Of a stretch of 64,000 bases of DNA, positions 8,520-21,338 are shown one piece after another. Each line of letters opens with the position of its first letter. The stretch's first letter is position 1. The notes under the pieces are model-generated. The model saw only the letters and a program-made list of their open reading frames with translations. It made no database searches and was not told where the DNA came from. The stretch lies in contig NZ_SJXD01000026.1 in assembly GCF_004336745.1 (NCBI RefSeq), forward strand, positions 1 through 64,000. Direction: 5' to 3'. The stretch is from Roseococcus sp. SYP-B2431 (GTDB lineage: Bacteria; Pseudomonadota; Alphaproteobacteria; Acetobacterales; Acetobacteraceae). The translations under genes were made by a program, and so were the position numbers.

Positions 8520-11417
8520 CTACTTCTTCTTCGCCTTCTTCGCCGTCACCTTCGTATGCCGCGCCAGGATGGGCTTGAGAAAGCGGCCGGTGTGGCTCGC
8601 CGGGATCTCCACGATCTCCTCCGGCGTGCCGCTGGCCACGATGACGCCGCCGCCCTCGCCGCCCTCGGGCCCCAGGTCCAGCACCCAGTCGGCCGTCTTG
8701 ATGACCTCCAGATTGTGCTCGATCACCAGCACGGTGTTGCCCGTGCTCACCAACTGGTGAAGCACCTCCAGCAGCTTCCGGACATCCTCGAAATGCAGGC
8801 CGGTGGTGGGTTCGTCGAGGATGTAGAGCGTGCGGCCGGTGGCGCGGCGCGAAAGCTCCTTGGCCAGCTTGATGCGCTGCGCCTCGCCGCCCGAGAGCGT
8901 CGTCGCCTGCTGGCCGAGATGGATGTAGCCCAGGCCCACCTCCTCCAGCATGCGCAGCTTCTCGTGGATGGTCGGCACCGCGGAGAAGAACTCGCGCCCC
9001 TCCGTCACCGTCATGTCGAGCACGTCCGCGATGGACTTGCCGCGGAACTTCACCTCCAGGGTCTCGCGGTTGTAGCGCTTGCCCTTGCAGGTGTCGCAGG
9101 TGACGTAGACATCCGGCAGGAAGTGCATCTCGATCTTGATGAGGCCGTCGCCCTGGCAAGCCTCGCAGCGGCCGCCCTTCACGTTGAAGCTGAAGCGGCC
9201 CGGCTTGTAGCCGCGCGAACGGCTCTCCGGCAGTTCGGAGAACCAGTCGCGGATGGGCGCGAAGAGGCCCGTATAGGTCGCCGGATTGGAGCGCGGCGTG
9301 CGGCCGATGGGCGACTGGTCGATGTCGATGACCTTGTCGATCAGCTCCAGCCCCTCGATGCGCTGGTGCGGCGCGGGCACGACGGAGGCGCCCATCAGCT
9401 TGCGGCTGAGCCCGTTGAACAGGGTCTCGATGACCAGCGTCGACTTGCCGCCGCCCGAGACGCCGGCCACGGCCGTGAAGGTGCCCAGCGGGAATTCCGC
9501 CGTGACGTCCTTGAGGTTGTTTCCCGTCGCGCCGACGACGCGGAGCATGCGCTTCCTGTCGAAGGTTCGGCGCGCCTCCGGCATCGGGATCTCGCGCCGG
9601 CCCGACAGATAGGCGCCGGTCAGGCTGTCCGGATCGGCCGCGACCTCGTCGGGGGTGCCCTGCGACACGACCGTCCCGCCCGCCTTGCCCGCGCCGGGAC
9701 CGATATCCACGAGCCAGTCGGCCGTGCGGATCGCATCCTCGTCATGCTCGACGACGATCACCGAATTGCCGAGGTCGCGCAGGCGCCGCAGCGTGCCCAG
9801 CAGCCGCTCGTTGTCGCGCTGGTGCAGGCCGATGGAGGGCTCGTCCAGCACATAGAGCACGCCGGTGAGGCCGCTGCCGATCTGCGAAGCGAGGCGGATG
9901 CGCTGGCTCTCGCCGCCCGAGAGCGTCGCGGAGGAGCGCGCGAGCGAGAGGTAGTCGAGCCCCACATCCACCAGGAACTGTAGCCGCTCCTCGATTTCGC
10001 GCAGGATGCGCCGCGCGATCTCCTGCCGCTGCGGCGTGAGCGTCGGCATGACGGAGCCGAACCATTCGCGCGCGCGGCGGATGGAGAGCGCCGAGGCCTC
10101 GCCGATATGCCGGCCCGCGATCTTCACGGCGAGCGACTGCGGCTTGAGGCGATGGCCCTCGCAGACATGGCAGGGTTTGTCGGCGCGGTAGCGCGCCATG
10201 TCCTCGCGGACCCAGGGATTGTCGCTCTCGCGGAAGCGGCGCTCGAGGTTGGAGATCACGCCCTCGAAGGGCTTCTGGACCTCATAGGCGCGCAGGCCGT
10301 CCTTGTACCTCAGCGTCACCGGCTCCTTGCCGGTGCCGAAGAGGATGGCGTTCCGGGCCTCCTCGGGAAGCGCCTCCCAGGGGGCCTTGAGATCGATCCT
10401 CAGATGCAGGGCGAGCGAAGCCAGCGTCTGGTCGAAATAAGGGGTGCTGGCATTGCCGGCCCAGGGGGCGATGGTACCTTCCTTGAGGTTCAGCGACGGA
10501 TTGGGGACGACCAGCGCCGGATCGAAGAAGCTCTCCGTGCCGAGCCCGTCGCAGGTCGGGCAGGCGCCCTGGGGCGAGTTGAAGGAAAACAGCCGCGGCT
10601 CGATCTCCTCGATGGAGAAGCCGGAGACCGGGCAGGCGAATTTCTGCGAGAACACCGTGCGCTCGCCGCCATCGGCGTTCTCGGCATAGGCGATGCCGTC
10701 GGCCAGAGCGAGCGCGGTCTCGAAGCTGTCCGCCAGCCGCTGCGCCAGCCCCTCGCGCACCACGACGCGGTCCACCACGACCTCGATGTCGTGCTTCAGC
10801 TTCTTGTCGAGCTTGGGCGCGTCGCCGATCTGCATCAGCGTGCCGTTGATCTTCACGCGCTCGAAACCGCGGCGCTGGAACTCGGCCAGCTCCTTGCGGT
10901 ACTCGCCCTTCTTGCCGCGGATGACGGGCGCCAGGATGAGCAGCCGCGTGCCCTCGGGCATGTCCATCACGCGATCGACCATCTGGCTGACCGTCTGCGC
11001 CTCGATGGGCAGGCCGGTCGCCGGCGAATAGGGCACGCCCACCCGCGCCCAAAGCAGGCGCATGTAGTCGTGAATCTCGGTGACGGTGCCGACCGTCGAG
11101 CGTGGGTTGTGCGAGGTGGTCTTCTGCTCGATCGAGATGGCCGGGGAGAGGCCCTCGATGCTGTCTACGTCCGGCTTCTGCATGAGCTGGAGGAACTGCC
11201 GCGCATAGGCGCTCAGGCTCTCGACGTAGCGGCGCTGGCCCTCGGCATAGATGGTGTCGAAGGCCAGTGAGGATTTTCCCGAGCCAGAGAGGCCCGTCAG
11301 CACCACCAGCTTCCCGCGCGGCAGGTCCAGGTCGAGCGACTTCAGGTTGTGCTGGCGCGCGCCCCGAATCCGGATCAGCTCGCCCTTGGCGACAGGGTCG
11401 GCAGCATCGCGCGGCAT
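8520..11417 (-). CDS. uvrA: UvrABC excinuclease subunit A
   Basis: UvrA recognises bulky DNA lesions as an ATPase dimer and loads UvrB in nucleotide excision repair. The 965-residue protein has two ABC modules: Walker A GLSGSGKS at 42-49 and GVSGGGKS near 660, signatures LSGGESQRI and LSGGEAQRI, and Walker B LDEP in both. The C-terminal zinc module CEACQGDG...CDTCKGK is intact. The first zinc motif reads CPVSGF...GACPTC, so its second cysteine is Ser; I recall this form from other alphaproteobacteria. The tail is very Lys-rich. It diverges from ssb across a LexA box, so SOS induction is expected. Confidence 0.97.
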   Translation of the reverse strand: MPRDAADPVAKGELIRIRGARQHNLKSLDLDLPRGKLVVLTGLSGSGKSSLAFDTIYAEGQRRYVESLSAYARQFLQLMQKPDVDSIEGLSPAISIEQKTTSHNPRSTVGTVTEIHDYMRLLWARVGVPYSPATGLPIEAQTVSQMVDRVMDMPEGTRLLILAPVIRGKKGEYRKELAEFQRRGFERVKINGTLMQIGDAPKLDKKLKHDIEVVVDRVVVREGLAQRLADSFETALALADGIAYAENADGGERTVFSQKFACPVSGFSIEEIEPRLFSFNSPQGACPTCDGLGTESFFDPALVVPNPSLNLKEGTIAPWAGNASTPYFDQTLASLALHLRIDLKAPWEALPEEARNAILFGTGKEPVTLRYKDGLRAYEVQKPFEGVISNLERRFRESDNPWVREDMARYRADKPCHVCEGHRLKPQSLAVKIAGRHIGEASALSIRRAREWFGSVMPTLTPQRQEIARRILREIEERLQFLVDVGLDYLSLARSSATLSGGESQRIRLASQIGSGLTGVLYVLDEPSIGLHQRDNERLLGTLRRLRDLGNSVIVVEHDEDAIRTADWLVDIGPGAGKAGGTVVSQGTPDEVAADPDSLTGAYLSGRREIPMPEARRTFDRKRMLRVVGATGNNLKDVTAEFPLGTFTAVAGVSGGGKSTLVIETLFNGLSRKLMGASVVPAPHQRIEGLELIDKVIDIDQSPIGRTPRSNPATYTGLFAPIRDWFSELPESRSRGYKPGRFSFNVKGGRCEACQGDGLIKIEMHFLPDVYVTCDTCKGKRYNRETLEVKFRGKSIADVLDMTVTEGREFFSAVPTIHEKLRMLEEVGLGYIHLGQQATTLSGGEAQRIKLAKELSRRATGRTLYILDEPTTGLHFEDVRKLLEVLHQLVSTGNTVLVIEHNLEVIKTADWVLDLGPEGGEGGGVIVASGTPEEIVEIPASHTGRFLKPILARHTKVTAKKAKKK

Positions 11418-11441
11418 TTATATCGGACTCCACATGCAAGT

Positions 11442-11456
11442 GTTCACATTGTGTTC
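11442..11456. promoter_or_regulatory. LexA (SOS) box between uvrA and ssb
   Basis: The sequence is GTTC at 11442-11445, seven bases, then GTTC at 11453-11456. GTTC-N7-GTTC is the direct-repeat operator recognised by alphaproteobacterial LexA. It lies 25 bp upstream of the uvrA start codon and about 128 bp upstream of ssb, the same divergent arrangement known for uvrA and ssb in other proteobacteria. The match is exact; binding has not been shown here. Confidence 0.85.
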
Positions 11457-11584
11457 ACGCTGCATGCACCATATATGCCGCGACGCAAAGCACGAAATCG
11501 GCCATTGCCCGGGGTTTTTCCAGGGCTGGCCGGAATGCCGCGGAAAAGGTAGGTTCCGCGGCCGATTTGAAGGAGGCGCGGCCG

Positions 11585-12100
11585 ATGGCCGGAGTGAACA
11601 AGGTGATCATCCTGGGGCGCCTCGGCAAGGACCCGGAGGTGCGGAACTTCCAGAATGGCGGGAAGGTCGTAAACCTGCGCCTGGCGACGAGCGAGCGCTT
11701 CAAGGACCGCGAGGGCAACCAGCAGGAGCGCACCGAGTGGCACTCGGTCGCCATCTTCAACGAGAAGCTGGGCGAGATCGCCGAGCGCTACCTGAAGAAG
11801 GGCAGCGAGGTCTACATCGAAGGCCAGCTCGAGACCCGGAAGTGGCAGGACCAGTCCGGCGCGGACAAGTACACCACCGAGATCGTGCTGCGGCAGTTCC
11901 GCGGCGAGCTCGCCCTGATCGGCGGCCGGGCCTCCGGCGGCGGCGATTCGGGCGAGGAGCGTGAATACGGCGGCGGCGGGGCAAGCCGCAGCGGCGGCTA
12001 TGGCGAGCGCAGTTCCGCGCCGGCCCGCGGCGGGGCGCCGAAGTCGGGCGGATGGGATTCCGGGAAGAAAGCGGATATGGACGACGATATTCCGTTCTGA
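11585..12100 (+). CDS. ssb: Single-stranded DNA-binding protein
   Basis: SSB coats single-stranded DNA in replication, repair and recombination. The 171-residue product has the OB fold first (NKVIILGRLGKDPEVR, then WHSVAIFNEKL, then YIEGQLETRKW), a Gly/Ser-rich flexible linker from about residue 118, and the acidic C-terminal tip DDDIPF that recruits partner proteins. The ATG at 11585 is fixed by the strong ribosome binding site AAGGAGG eight bases before it; an in-frame upstream extension is noncoding leader. It is probably partly SOS-controlled through the LexA box upstream. Confidence 0.97.
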   Translation: MAGVNKVIILGRLGKDPEVRNFQNGGKVVNLRLATSERFKDREGNQQERTEWHSVAIFNEKLGEIAERYLKKGSEVYIEGQLETRKWQDQSGADKYTTEIVLRQFRGELALIGGRASGGGDSGEEREYGGGGASRSGGYGERSSAPARGGAPKSGGWDSGKKADMDDDIPF

Positions 12101-12105
12101 ATCCT

Positions 12106-12216
12106 GAGGGGGCGTTGCCCCCCAAACTCCCCCACCGGGGCTTTTGGCCCTGGACCCTCTCACTGATGAAGGTGCAGGAAACGAGTTTCCTGCCGGGGTC
12201 CAGGGGCAGCGCCCCT
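12106..12216. repeat. Nested inverted repeats between ssb and gyrA
   Basis: Just after the ssb stop is a GGGGGC/GCCCCC hairpin (12109-12124). It is followed by an inverted pair CCTGGACCC (12149-12157) and GGGTCCAGG (12196-12204). The pair encloses the perfect hairpin GCAGGAAAC-GA-GTTTCCTGC (12174-12193). A GGGGC/GCCCC hairpin follows at about 12203-12215. No T tract follows, so this looks like an extragenic palindromic repeat as much as a terminator for ssb. Confidence 0.6.
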
Positions 12217-12241
12217 GGCCTTCAACTTCTAGGACCCACCC

Positions 12242-14993
<2,752 letters not shown>

Positions 14994-15001
<8 letters not shown>

Positions 15002-15506
15002 GCGTATCGCCCTTTACCCGGGCACCTTCGATCCCGTGACGAATGGGCATCTCGACGTGATCGGCCGCGCGGCGCGGCTCGTGGACCGGCTGGTCGTCGG
15101 CGTCGCGATGAACATCGGCAAGGGCCCGCTCTTTCCGCTGGAGGAGCGCGCCGAGCTGGTCCGCGCCGAGACCGACGTGATCGCCGCCCGCACGGGCTGC
15201 GCGATCGAGGTGCGGCCCTTCACCGGATTGCTGATCGGCTTCGCGCGCGAGGTCGGCGCGCAGATGATCTTCCGCGGGCTGCGCGCCGTCACCGACTTCG
15301 ACTACGAGTTCCAGATGGCCGGCATGAACGCGCGTCTCGACCAGGAGGTCGAGACCGTCTTCCTCATGGCCAGCGAACGCAACCACTTCATCTCCTCGCG
15401 CTTTGTGAAGGAGATCGCGCAGCTCGGCGGCGACATCACCAGCTTCGTGCCCCCGCTCACGCTCGAACGGACGCTGGCCAAGACGCGGAAATCCGCCGCC
15501 GAATAG
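14994..15506 (+). CDS. coaD: Phosphopantetheine adenylyltransferase
   Basis: CoaD transfers AMP from ATP to 4'-phosphopantetheine to give dephospho-CoA, the fourth step of coenzyme A synthesis. The 170-residue protein has the nucleotidyltransferase motif [10 protein letters not shown] at about 11-20, the substrate loop [14 protein letters not shown] and the signature [15 protein letters not shown] near residues 126-140. The ATG at 14994 overlaps the gyrA end by eight bases, so translation is probably coupled. Length and motifs are typical of the family. Confidence 0.95.
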
Positions 15507-15546
15507 GGCCACCAGGCCTGCCCCTGTCACTCCACGGAGGATCACC

Positions 15547-16131
15547 ATGAACCGCCGCCGCCTGCTGACCACGCCCTTTCTCATCGCCGGGGCCACCGCC
15601 ACCGGACTCGGCCGGGCCGGCGCCCAGGGCGCGCCCGACCCGCAGAACACGCTCGTCATGACGCTGAAGGACAATGCCCGCGTCACGATCCGCCTGCGCC
15701 CCGACCTGGCGCCGCTGCATGTGGAGCGCATCAAGACGCTCACCCAGCGCGGCCTCTACGACGGCACGCCGTTCCACCGCGTGATGGAGGGCTTCATGGC
15801 CCAGGGCGGCGACCCGACCGGCACCGGCACCGGCGGCTTCCGCGACCGCGGCTTCGCGGATATCCGCGCCGAGTTCAGCCCGCCGAGTCGGGCGCGCTTC
15901 CTGCGCGGAACCTGCGGCATGGCCCGCGCGCAGGACCCGAACAGCGCGAACAGCCAGTTCTTCATCATGTTCGCGCCCAATACGAGCCTCGATGGCCAGT
16001 ACACCATCTGGGGCCAGGTGACGGACGGCATGGAGGCCGTGGACAAGATCAAGCGCGGCGTGGGCGGCAGCGGGATGGTGCCGAACCCGCCGGACCGCCT
16101 GATCCGCATGCGGCTGCTCGCGGACAGCTGA
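15547..16131 (+). CDS. Exported cyclophilin-type peptidyl-prolyl isomerase
   Basis: A 194-residue cyclophilin that should catalyse proline cis-trans isomerisation outside the cytoplasm. A signal peptide fills residues 1-27 (MNRRRLLTTPFLIAGATATG, ending GAQG, with an Arg cluster). The cyclophilin core follows with FHRVMEGFMAQGGDPTGTG, then FLRGTCGMARAQ, then NSQFFIMFAP and YTIWGQV. The short bacterial form lacks the eukaryotic Trp loop. The next gene is a close paralog without signal peptide, so the pair likely serves two compartments. A clear ribosome binding site (CGGAGG) precedes the ATG. Confidence 0.93.
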   Translation: MNRRRLLTTPFLIAGATATGLGRAGAQGAPDPQNTLVMTLKDNARVTIRLRPDLAPLHVERIKTLTQRGLYDGTPFHRVMEGFMAQGGDPTGTGTGGFRDRGFADIRAEFSPPSRARFLRGTCGMARAQDPNSANSQFFIMFAPNTSLDGQYTIWGQVTDGMEAVDKIKRGVGGSGMVPNPPDRLIRMRLLADS

Positions 16132-16137
16132 TGACCG

Positions 16138-16165
16138 GCCGCGGGCCCGCCTTGGAGCCCGCGGC
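16138..16165 (+). terminator. Hairpin between the two cyclophilin genes
   Basis: Arms GCCGCGGGC (16138-16146) and GCCCGCGGC (16157-16165) form a nine-pair stem with a ten-base loop, seven bases after the first cyclophilin stop. There is no T tract, so it may attenuate or stabilise rather than terminate. Confidence 0.45.
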
Positions 16166-16264
16166 ATTCCCAACTATTGATCCCGCGAACCATGGCCGGC
16201 GCTCCCCAGGACGCGCCGGCCGAAGATTTCGCGACCACCCCCCATTGCTGCTGCAGGAGCGACC

Positions 16265-16786
16265 ATGTCCGAGACCAATGAAGCCGAAGCCCAGGGCGCT
16301 CCGGACCGCGAGAACATCCTCGTCCTCGAGCTGAAGGACGGCGCCACCGTCACCATCAAGCTCCGCCCCGATCTCGCGCCGCTGCATGTCGAGCGGATCA
16401 AGGAGCTGGCCCGCAAGGGCTTCTATGACGGGACGCCCTTCCACCGCGTGATCGAGGGCTTCATGGCCCAGGGCGGCGACCCGACCGGCACCGGCACCGG
16501 CGGCTCGGACCTGCCGAACCTGAAGGCCGAGTTCAGCGCCCCGGGCAAGGCGCGCTTCCTGCGCGGCACCTGCGGCATGGCACGCACGCAGGACCCGAAC
16601 ACGGCGAACAGCCAGTTCTTCATCATGTTCGCGCCGGCCTCGAGCCTCGACGGCCAGTACACCATCTGGGGCGAGGTAACGGAGGGCATGGAGGCCGTGG
16701 ACAAGATCGCCCGCGGCGCCGGCAGCAGCGGCATGGTCCGCACGCCGGACAAGATCGTCAGCATGCGCGTGCTCGCCGACACTTGA
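16265..16786 (+). CDS. Cytoplasmic cyclophilin-type peptidyl-prolyl isomerase
   Basis: A 173-residue cyclophilin without signal peptide, predicted to assist folding in the cytosol. It shares the order and motifs of its upstream paralog: LRPDLAPLHVERIK, then FHRVIEGFMAQGGDPTGTG, FLRGTCGMARTQ, NSQFFIMFAP and YTIWGEV. A 52-base block is identical between the two genes (15787-15838 and 16454-16505), which points to recent duplication or gene conversion. It ends shortly before a GC-rich hairpin and tRNA-Lys. The start ATG at 16265 follows a GGAGCGACC sequence that can serve as ribosome binding site. Confidence 0.93.
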   Translation: MSETNEAEAQGAPDRENILVLELKDGATVTIKLRPDLAPLHVERIKELARKGFYDGTPFHRVIEGFMAQGGDPTGTGTGGSDLPNLKAEFSAPGKARFLRGTCGMARTQDPNTANSQFFIMFAPASSLDGQYTIWGEVTEGMEAVDKIARGAGSSGMVRTPDKIVSMRVLADT

Positions 16787-16794
16787 CCTCTGGC

Positions 16795-16822
16795 CCCGCG
16801 CGGTGCTTCTGCGCCGCGCGGG
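16795..16822 (+). terminator. GC-rich hairpin after the second cyclophilin
   Basis: Arms CCCGCGCGG (16795-16803) and CCGCGCGGG (16814-16822) make a nine-pair stem with a ten-base loop, eight bases after the stop codon and ten bases before tRNA-Lys. There is no long T tract, so terminator function is inferred from position and stem strength. Confidence 0.5.
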
Positions 16823-16831
16823 AGTTCCCGT

Positions 16832-16904
16832 GAGCCCGTAGCTCAGCCGGTAGAGCACGTGACTTTTAATCATGGGGTCGTGGGTTCGAGTCCCACCGGG
16901 CTCA
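16832..16904 (+). tRNA. tRNA-Lys (anticodon UUU)
   Basis: The 73 bases fold as a standard cloverleaf. The acceptor stem is GAGCCCG/CGGGCTC with discriminator A. The D-arm contains AGCTCAGCCGGTAGAGC, the anticodon arm CGTGA-CTTTTAA-TCATG carries anticodon TTT, and the T-arm is GTGGG-TTCGAGT-CCCAC. CCA is not encoded. No att-like repeat was seen near it. Confidence 0.97.
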
Positions 16905-16993
16905 TTCCCCCCAAACAGGCCGCCGTTCTGCCCTTCTGCGGAAGCGCTGAATCAGATTCCGCCGGTCCATGACGCGCCGGCGCGGTCGGAAGG

Positions 16994-18103
16994 TCATCCC
17001 GCCGGGGAGGCGGACGGCGTCCGTGAGCTGTCCAGCGGCGCCGGGGCTCCAGGCCCCGCCGACCAGCGGCGGCTTGTGCCGTCGCCATGGAAGAAGGTCC
17101 CGGAAACGGCGCGGATGCGGCACGCATCGCCACGGGCGAGCGCGACCGCGCAAATCCCCTCGATCCTATGGCCATCGACGTCCGCGAGGATTCGCGTGCC
17201 GCCCGTGCCCTCGGGCCGGACGGAGCGGACCAGCGCCCGGCCCGCCGCCGAGGGCTCGATCCGCACCTCATGCGGGCGGAGGAAGAGCACCGCTTCCCCA
17301 TCCGGCAGGTCGAGCTCGACATCGTCCAGCCCGAATTCCGAAAGGCGCGCGACCCGGCCCCGGATGCACAGCGGCAACCGCGTCGCCTCGCCCATGAAGC
17401 CCGCCACGAAGGCCGTCGCCGGCGTCTGCAGGAGAGCGTCGGGCGTATCGAGTTGCACGATGCGCCCGGCTTCCATGACGGCCACGCGGTCCGCCATCTC
17501 CATGGCCTCCTCCTGGTCGTGCGTGACGAGGATGGAGGTGAGGCCCAGGCGGTCGTGCAGGCCGCGCACCCAGCGGCGCACCTCCTTGCGCACCAGCGCG
17601 TCGAGCGCGCCGAAGGGCTCGTCCAGCAGCAGGAGCTGCGGCTCGATGGCGAGCGCGCGGGCCAGCGCCACCCGCTGCCGCTGGCCTCCGGAGACCTGGT
17701 CCGGATAGCGCGCCGCGAGCTCGGGAATCTGCACCAGCTCCAGCAGCTCGCGCACGCGCCGCTGGATCTCGGCCTCGGGCGGCCGGCGGTTCCGGGGCCG
17801 CACGCGCAGGCCGAAGGCGACGTTCTCCGCCACGCTCATGTGGCGGAAGAGCGCATAATTCTGGAAGACGACGCCCACCCCGCGCTCACGGGCCGGCACG
17901 CCGGCCATGTCCCGCCCCGCGATGCGGACCCGGCCCTCGTCGGGAAAGTCGAGGCCGGCCAGGACGCGCAGCAGCGTCGTCTTCCCCGAGCCCGACGGTC
18001 CGAGCAGCGCGACGAACTCGCCCGGCTCCAGCGCCAGCGACACGCCGTCCAGCGCGGCGGTGCCGCCGAAGCGGCGGGCCAGGTTCTCCACATCGACCGT
18101 CAA
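16994..18103 (-). CDS. cysA: Sulfate/thiosulfate ABC transporter ATP-binding protein
   Basis: The 369-residue ATPase that drives the sulfate/thiosulfate importer at the inner membrane. Walker A GPSGSGKT lies at 35-42. The Q-loop is in VVFQNYALF, followed by the signature [14 protein letters not shown], Walker [13 protein letters not shown] and the H-loop in [15 protein letters not shown]-like C-terminal domain follows from about residue 240 (FLRPHEVRI). The start is a TTG at 18101-18103 overlapping the cysW stop as TTGA. It is last in the run receptor-cysT-cysW-cysA. It could in principle serve molybdate or another oxyanion, but two distinct permeases favour sulfate. Confidence 0.92.
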   Translation of the reverse strand: MTVDVENLARRFGGTAALDGVSLALEPGEFVALLGPSGSGKTTLLRVLAGLDFPDEGRVRIAGRDMAGVPARERGVGVVFQNYALFRHMSVAENVAFGLRVRPRNRRPPEAEIQRRVRELLELVQIPELAARYPDQVSGGQRQRVALARALAIEPQLLLLDEPFGALDALVRKEVRRWVRGLHDRLGLTSILVTHDQEEAMEMADRVAVMEAGRIVQLDTPDALLQTPATAFVAGFMGEATRLPLCIRGRVARLSEFGLDDVELDLPDGEAVLFLRPHEVRIEPSAAGRALVRSVRPEGTGGTRILADVDGHRIEGICAVALARGDACRIRAVSGTFFHGDGTSRRWSAGPGAPAPLDSSRTPSASPAG

Positions 18104-18942
18104 GCGGCATCTCCCATCCGGCGTCCTGCCAGGATCTCGAGCAGCGCCTTGGCGAGCAGGGTGAGCAGGCCCAGCAGCGCCAGCAGCGAGGCGACCGCGA
18201 AGGCGCCCACGAACATGTACTCGTTGTAGAGGATCTCGACATGCAGCGGCATGGTGTTCGTCTGTCCGCGGATATGGCCGGAGACGACCGAGACCGCACC
18301 GAACTCGCCCATGGCGCGGGCGTTGCAGAGCAGCACGCCGCTGAGCAGCGCCCATTTCACGTTCGGCAGCGTCACCCGGCGGAAGATGTCCCAGCCCCCG
18401 GCCCCGAGCGTGGCCGCGGCCTCCTCCTCGTCGCGCCCCTGCTCCTGCATCAGCGGGATGAGCGTGCGCGCGACGAAGGGAAAGGTGACGAAGACGGTCG
18501 CGAGCACCAGGCCGGGCACGGCGAAGATGATCTCGATGTCGTGCTCCTGCAGCCAGGGGCCGAGGTAGCCCTGCGCGCCGAAGAGCAGCACGTAGACCAG
18601 GCCCGAGATGACGGGCGAGACCGAGAAGGGCAGCTCGATCAGGGTGATCAGCAGGCGCCTGCCCGGGAAATCGAACTTGGTCACCGCCCAGGCGGCCGCG
18701 ACGCCGCCCATGGCGTTCACCGGCACGGAAATGGCCGCGACCAGCAGAGTCAGGCGCACGGCCGCGCGCGCATCCTCCTCCTGGATGGCGGCCAGCGCGG
18801 GCTCCCAGCCGCGGCGCAGCGCCTCGGTGAAGACGGCGGCGAGCGGCAGCAGGAAGATGACGACCGCCAGGAGCAAAGCGAGCGTCACCGCCGTCCAGCG
18901 CAGCCAGGCGGGATCGGCGGCGGCGGGGCCGGCGGCGCTCAT
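18100..18942 (-). CDS. cysW: Sulfate/thiosulfate ABC transporter permease CysW
   Basis: A 280-residue inner-membrane permease with about six transmembrane segments. The binding-protein-dependent transport signature [21 protein letters not shown] lies near residues 175-195, and it contains the EAA loop that contacts the ATPase. The later [19 protein letters not shown] block is typical of CysW. Its ATG lies inside the end of cysT (ATGA overlap) and its stop overlaps the TTG start of cysA. The three genes are therefore very likely cotranscribed and translationally coupled. Confidence 0.92.
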   Translation of the reverse strand: MSAAGPAAADPAWLRWTAVTLALLLAVVIFLLPLAAVFTEALRRGWEPALAAIQEEDARAAVRLTLLVAAISVPVNAMGGVAAAWAVTKFDFPGRRLLITLIELPFSVSPVISGLVYVLLFGAQGYLGPWLQEHDIEIIFAVPGLVLATVFVTFPFVARTLIPLMQEQGRDEEEAAATLGAGGWDIFRRVTLPNVKWALLSGVLLCNARAMGEFGAVSVVSGHIRGQTNTMPLHVEILYNEYMFVGAFAVASLLALLGLLTLLAKALLEILAGRRMGDAA

Positions 18943-19808
18943 GCCCGCCCCCGCCGCAGCCTGCGCTGCCAGAGGTTGAGCGCCAGCAGGATCGCGAAGG
19001 ACAGCAGCAGCATGGCCAGCCCGATGCCGGCCGCCGCCGCATAGTTGAACTGTTCCAGCTTCACCACGATCAGCAGCGGCGCGATCTCGCTCACCATGGG
19101 CATGTTGCCGGCGATGAAGATGACGCTGCCGTACTCGCCGACAGCGCGCGCGAAGCCCAGGCCGAAGCCGGTGATCGTCGCGGGCAGCAGCGCGGGAAGG
19201 ACGACGCGCCGGATGGTCTGCAGCCGCGTGGCGCCGAGCGTGGCGGCGGCCTCCTCCGCGTCGAGCGGAAGGTCGCGCAGCACCGGCTCCACGCTGCGGA
19301 CGACGAAGGGCAGCGCCACGAAAACGAGCGCCACCACCACGCCCGCCGGCTTGAAGGCCACCTGCCAGCCGAATGCCGCCGCGAGCGGCGCGCCCAGCCA
19401 GCCATTGGGCGCGAAGAGCGCGGTGAGCGCGAGGCCCGCGACGGCGGTCGGCAGGGCGAAGGGCAGGTCGACCAGCGCGTCCAGCAGGCGCCGGCCGGGG
19501 AAGCGGTAGCGCGTCACCGTCCAGGCCAGCAGCAGGCCGAGCGGCACGCTGACCAGGGCGGCCAGCAGCGCGGCCCCGAAGGAGAGGCGGAGGGAGGCGA
19601 GCACGCGCGGCTCCGACAGCACCTCCAGGAGCCCCGACGGCCCGAGCTCCCAGGGCTTGATGGCCAGGGCCGCAAGCGGGATCAGCACGATCAGCCCCAG
19701 CCAGGCCAGTGTCAGCCCCAGCGAGACGCCGAGGCCCGGCAGGGCATGGCGCCGTCGCCGTAGGGCGAGCGAAGGCGCGCCGGGCGTCAGGGACGCGCCC
19801 GCGCTCAT
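18939..19808 (-). CDS. cysT: Sulfate/thiosulfate ABC transporter permease CysT (CysU)
   Basis: A 289-residue permease partner of CysW with about six membrane segments. Visible markers are [34 protein letters not shown], the EAA loop [20 protein letters not shown] and [18 protein letters not shown] place the start at ATG 19808, ten bases past the receptor stop; an in-frame ATG 17 codons upstream would overlap the receptor gene. Gene order and coupling with cysW are standard for the system. Confidence 0.91.
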   Translation of the reverse strand: MSAGASLTPGAPSLALRRRRHALPGLGVSLGLTLAWLGLIVLIPLAALAIKPWELGPSGLLEVLSEPRVLASLRLSFGAALLAALVSVPLGLLLAWTVTRYRFPGRRLLDALVDLPFALPTAVAGLALTALFAPNGWLGAPLAAAFGWQVAFKPAGVVVALVFVALPFVVRSVEPVLRDLPLDAEEAAATLGATRLQTIRRVVLPALLPATITGFGLGFARAVGEYGSVIFIAGNMPMVSEIAPLLIVVKLEQFNYAAAAGIGLAMLLLSFAILLALNLWQRRLRRGRA

Positions 19809-19818
19809 CGCCGCCCGC

Positions 19819-20838
19819 TCAGCGGCCGGGCCGGTAGATGCGGTCGAAGACGCCGCCATCGTTGAAATGGAGGCGCTGCGCCTCTGCCCAGCCGTTGAAG
19901 GCGCCGTCGATGGTCACGAGCTCGATGCCCGGGAAGACCGAGGCATGGGCGGCCAGGACGGAGGCCTCGCGCGGGCGGTAGAAGTTCTTCGCGGCGATGC
20001 GCTGGCCCTCCTCGCCGTAGAGGTGGTTGAGGAAGGCCTCAGCCATGGCGCGGGTGCCGCGACGGTCGACGTTGCGGTCCACCACCGCCACCGGCGGCTC
20101 GGCTAGGATGGAGAAGGGCGGATAGACGATCTCCAGCCCCGCATCGGGGAATTCCTTCAGGGCCAGATGGGCCTCGTTCTCCCAGGCGAGCAGCACGTCG
20201 CCCTGGGCGCGCTGCACGAAGGTGGTGGTGGAGCCGCGCGCGCCGGTGTCGAGCACCGGCACCTGGCGGAAGAGCTGCCCCGTCGCCTGCTCGGCCGTCG
20301 CCGCGCTGCCGCCGGGCTGTCGGAGCGCCCAGGCCCAGAAGGCCAGGTAGTTCCAGCGCGCGCCGCCCGAGGTCTTGGGGTTGGGCGTGATGATCGAGAC
20401 GCCGGGCCTCACGAGATCGCCCCAGTCGCGCAGCCCCTTCGGATTGCCGCGCCGCACCAGGAAGACGATGGTGCTGGTGTAGGGCGCCGAGTTGTGCGGC
20501 AGGCGCTTCTGCCATTCGCGCGCGAGGAACCCGCGCGCGGCGATCTCGTCGATGTCGTAGGCCAGCGCCAGGGTCACGACGTCCGCCTGCAGCCCGTCGA
20601 TCACGCTGCGCGCCTGCCGGCCCGAGCCGCCATGCGAGGTGTTGATCCGGGGCCGGGGATGGCCCTGCGCGGCCCAGTGGGCCGCGAAAGCGGCGCTGAA
20701 CTCGCGGTAGAGCTCGCGGGTGGGGTCGTAGCTGACGTTGAGCAGGGTCTGGGCCGATTGCGCCTGGGCGCCCCCGGCAAGGGCGAGCGCGGAGCCAGCG
20801 GCGAGCAGCGATCGGCGCGGAAGAGGCGAGACGGTCAT
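19819..20838 (-). CDS. Sulfate-binding protein of the ABC importer
   Basis: A 339-residue periplasmic receptor of the Sbp/CysP family, first gene of the importer run. The signal peptide has a twin-arginine-like [17 protein letters not shown] and ends AQAQ. Family blocks are [16 protein letters not shown] at the start of the mature protein, [28 protein letters not shown], and [17 protein letters not shown], which contributes to the oxyanion pocket. The ATG at 20838 is preceded by AAGGAG at a good distance, which decides against the longer frame. Whether it prefers sulfate or thiosulfate cannot be told. Confidence 0.92.
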   Translation of the reverse strand: MTVSPLPRRSLLAAGSALALAGGAQAQSAQTLLNVSYDPTRELYREFSAAFAAHWAAQGHPRPRINTSHGGSGRQARSVIDGLQADVVTLALAYDIDEIAARGFLAREWQKRLPHNSAPYTSTIVFLVRRGNPKGLRDWGDLVRPGVSIITPNPKTSGGARWNYLAFWAWALRQPGGSAATAEQATGQLFRQVPVLDTGARGSTTTFVQRAQGDVLLAWENEAHLALKEFPDAGLEIVYPPFSILAEPPVAVVDRNVDRRGTRAMAEAFLNHLYGEEGQRIAAKNFYRPREASVLAAHASVFPGIELVTIDGAFNGWAEAQRLHFNDGGVFDRIYRPGR

Positions 20839-21019
20839 GCGTCGGGTCTCCTTGAGGCCAGAAGTTGGGAAGGCCCGGCCCGGTTGCAACCGAGCTGCCG
20901 ACGACGCACGGCCCTGCCAGGTCGGAGCGCGGCACCGCTCACGGCCGGCGTCCAGCGGCTCGCCCGCTCATTCGCAGCGCCAAGTTCCGCCCGGGCGGAG
21001 CCGCGCAACCCGGGCCGGC

Positions 21020-21271
21020 TCAGCGCCGGCTGACATACCGCTTCCCGCCGCTGCGCATGGTGTAGTAGGCGCCGCGCGAATCCGTGCAGGGCGCGGCCGG
21101 CGTGCAGTCGCGCGCCGCGGCGGCCGGGGGTTGGGGCGCCAGCGGGCGATCCGCAGGTCGGCCGAGGCATTCCAGCCGGTCAGCGCGGTCCGGAGTGGCC
21201 GGGCAAAGGCCCGTCGTCTGCGCCCAAGCCGGAGCCGAGGCGAACAGGATCGGCAACATCAGCAGATGCAT
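21020..21271 (-). CDS. Small exported protein of unknown function
   Basis: An 83-residue protein with a signal peptide (MHLLMLPILFASAPAWA, cleavage before QTT). The mature part is Pro/Ala-rich and has four cysteines. It ends in a compact basic motif RGAYYTMRSGGKRYVSRR after PCTDS, which resembles the ends of small periplasmic proteins seen in related genomes. I do not recognise a named family. It is monocistronic, behind the sulfate receptor gene and ahead of two other small exported proteins. A function is not assigned. Confidence 0.6.
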   Translation of the reverse strand: MHLLMLPILFASAPAWAQTTGLCPATPDRADRLECLGRPADRPLAPQPPAAAARDCTPAAPCTDSRGAYYTMRSGGKRYVSRR

Positions 21272-21338
21272 CGCGGCCCTCCGCGCGAAGCTTGGCGCGG
21301 AGGGCCGCGATGCGGCAGGCGCCGGAAAGGATCCCGGC

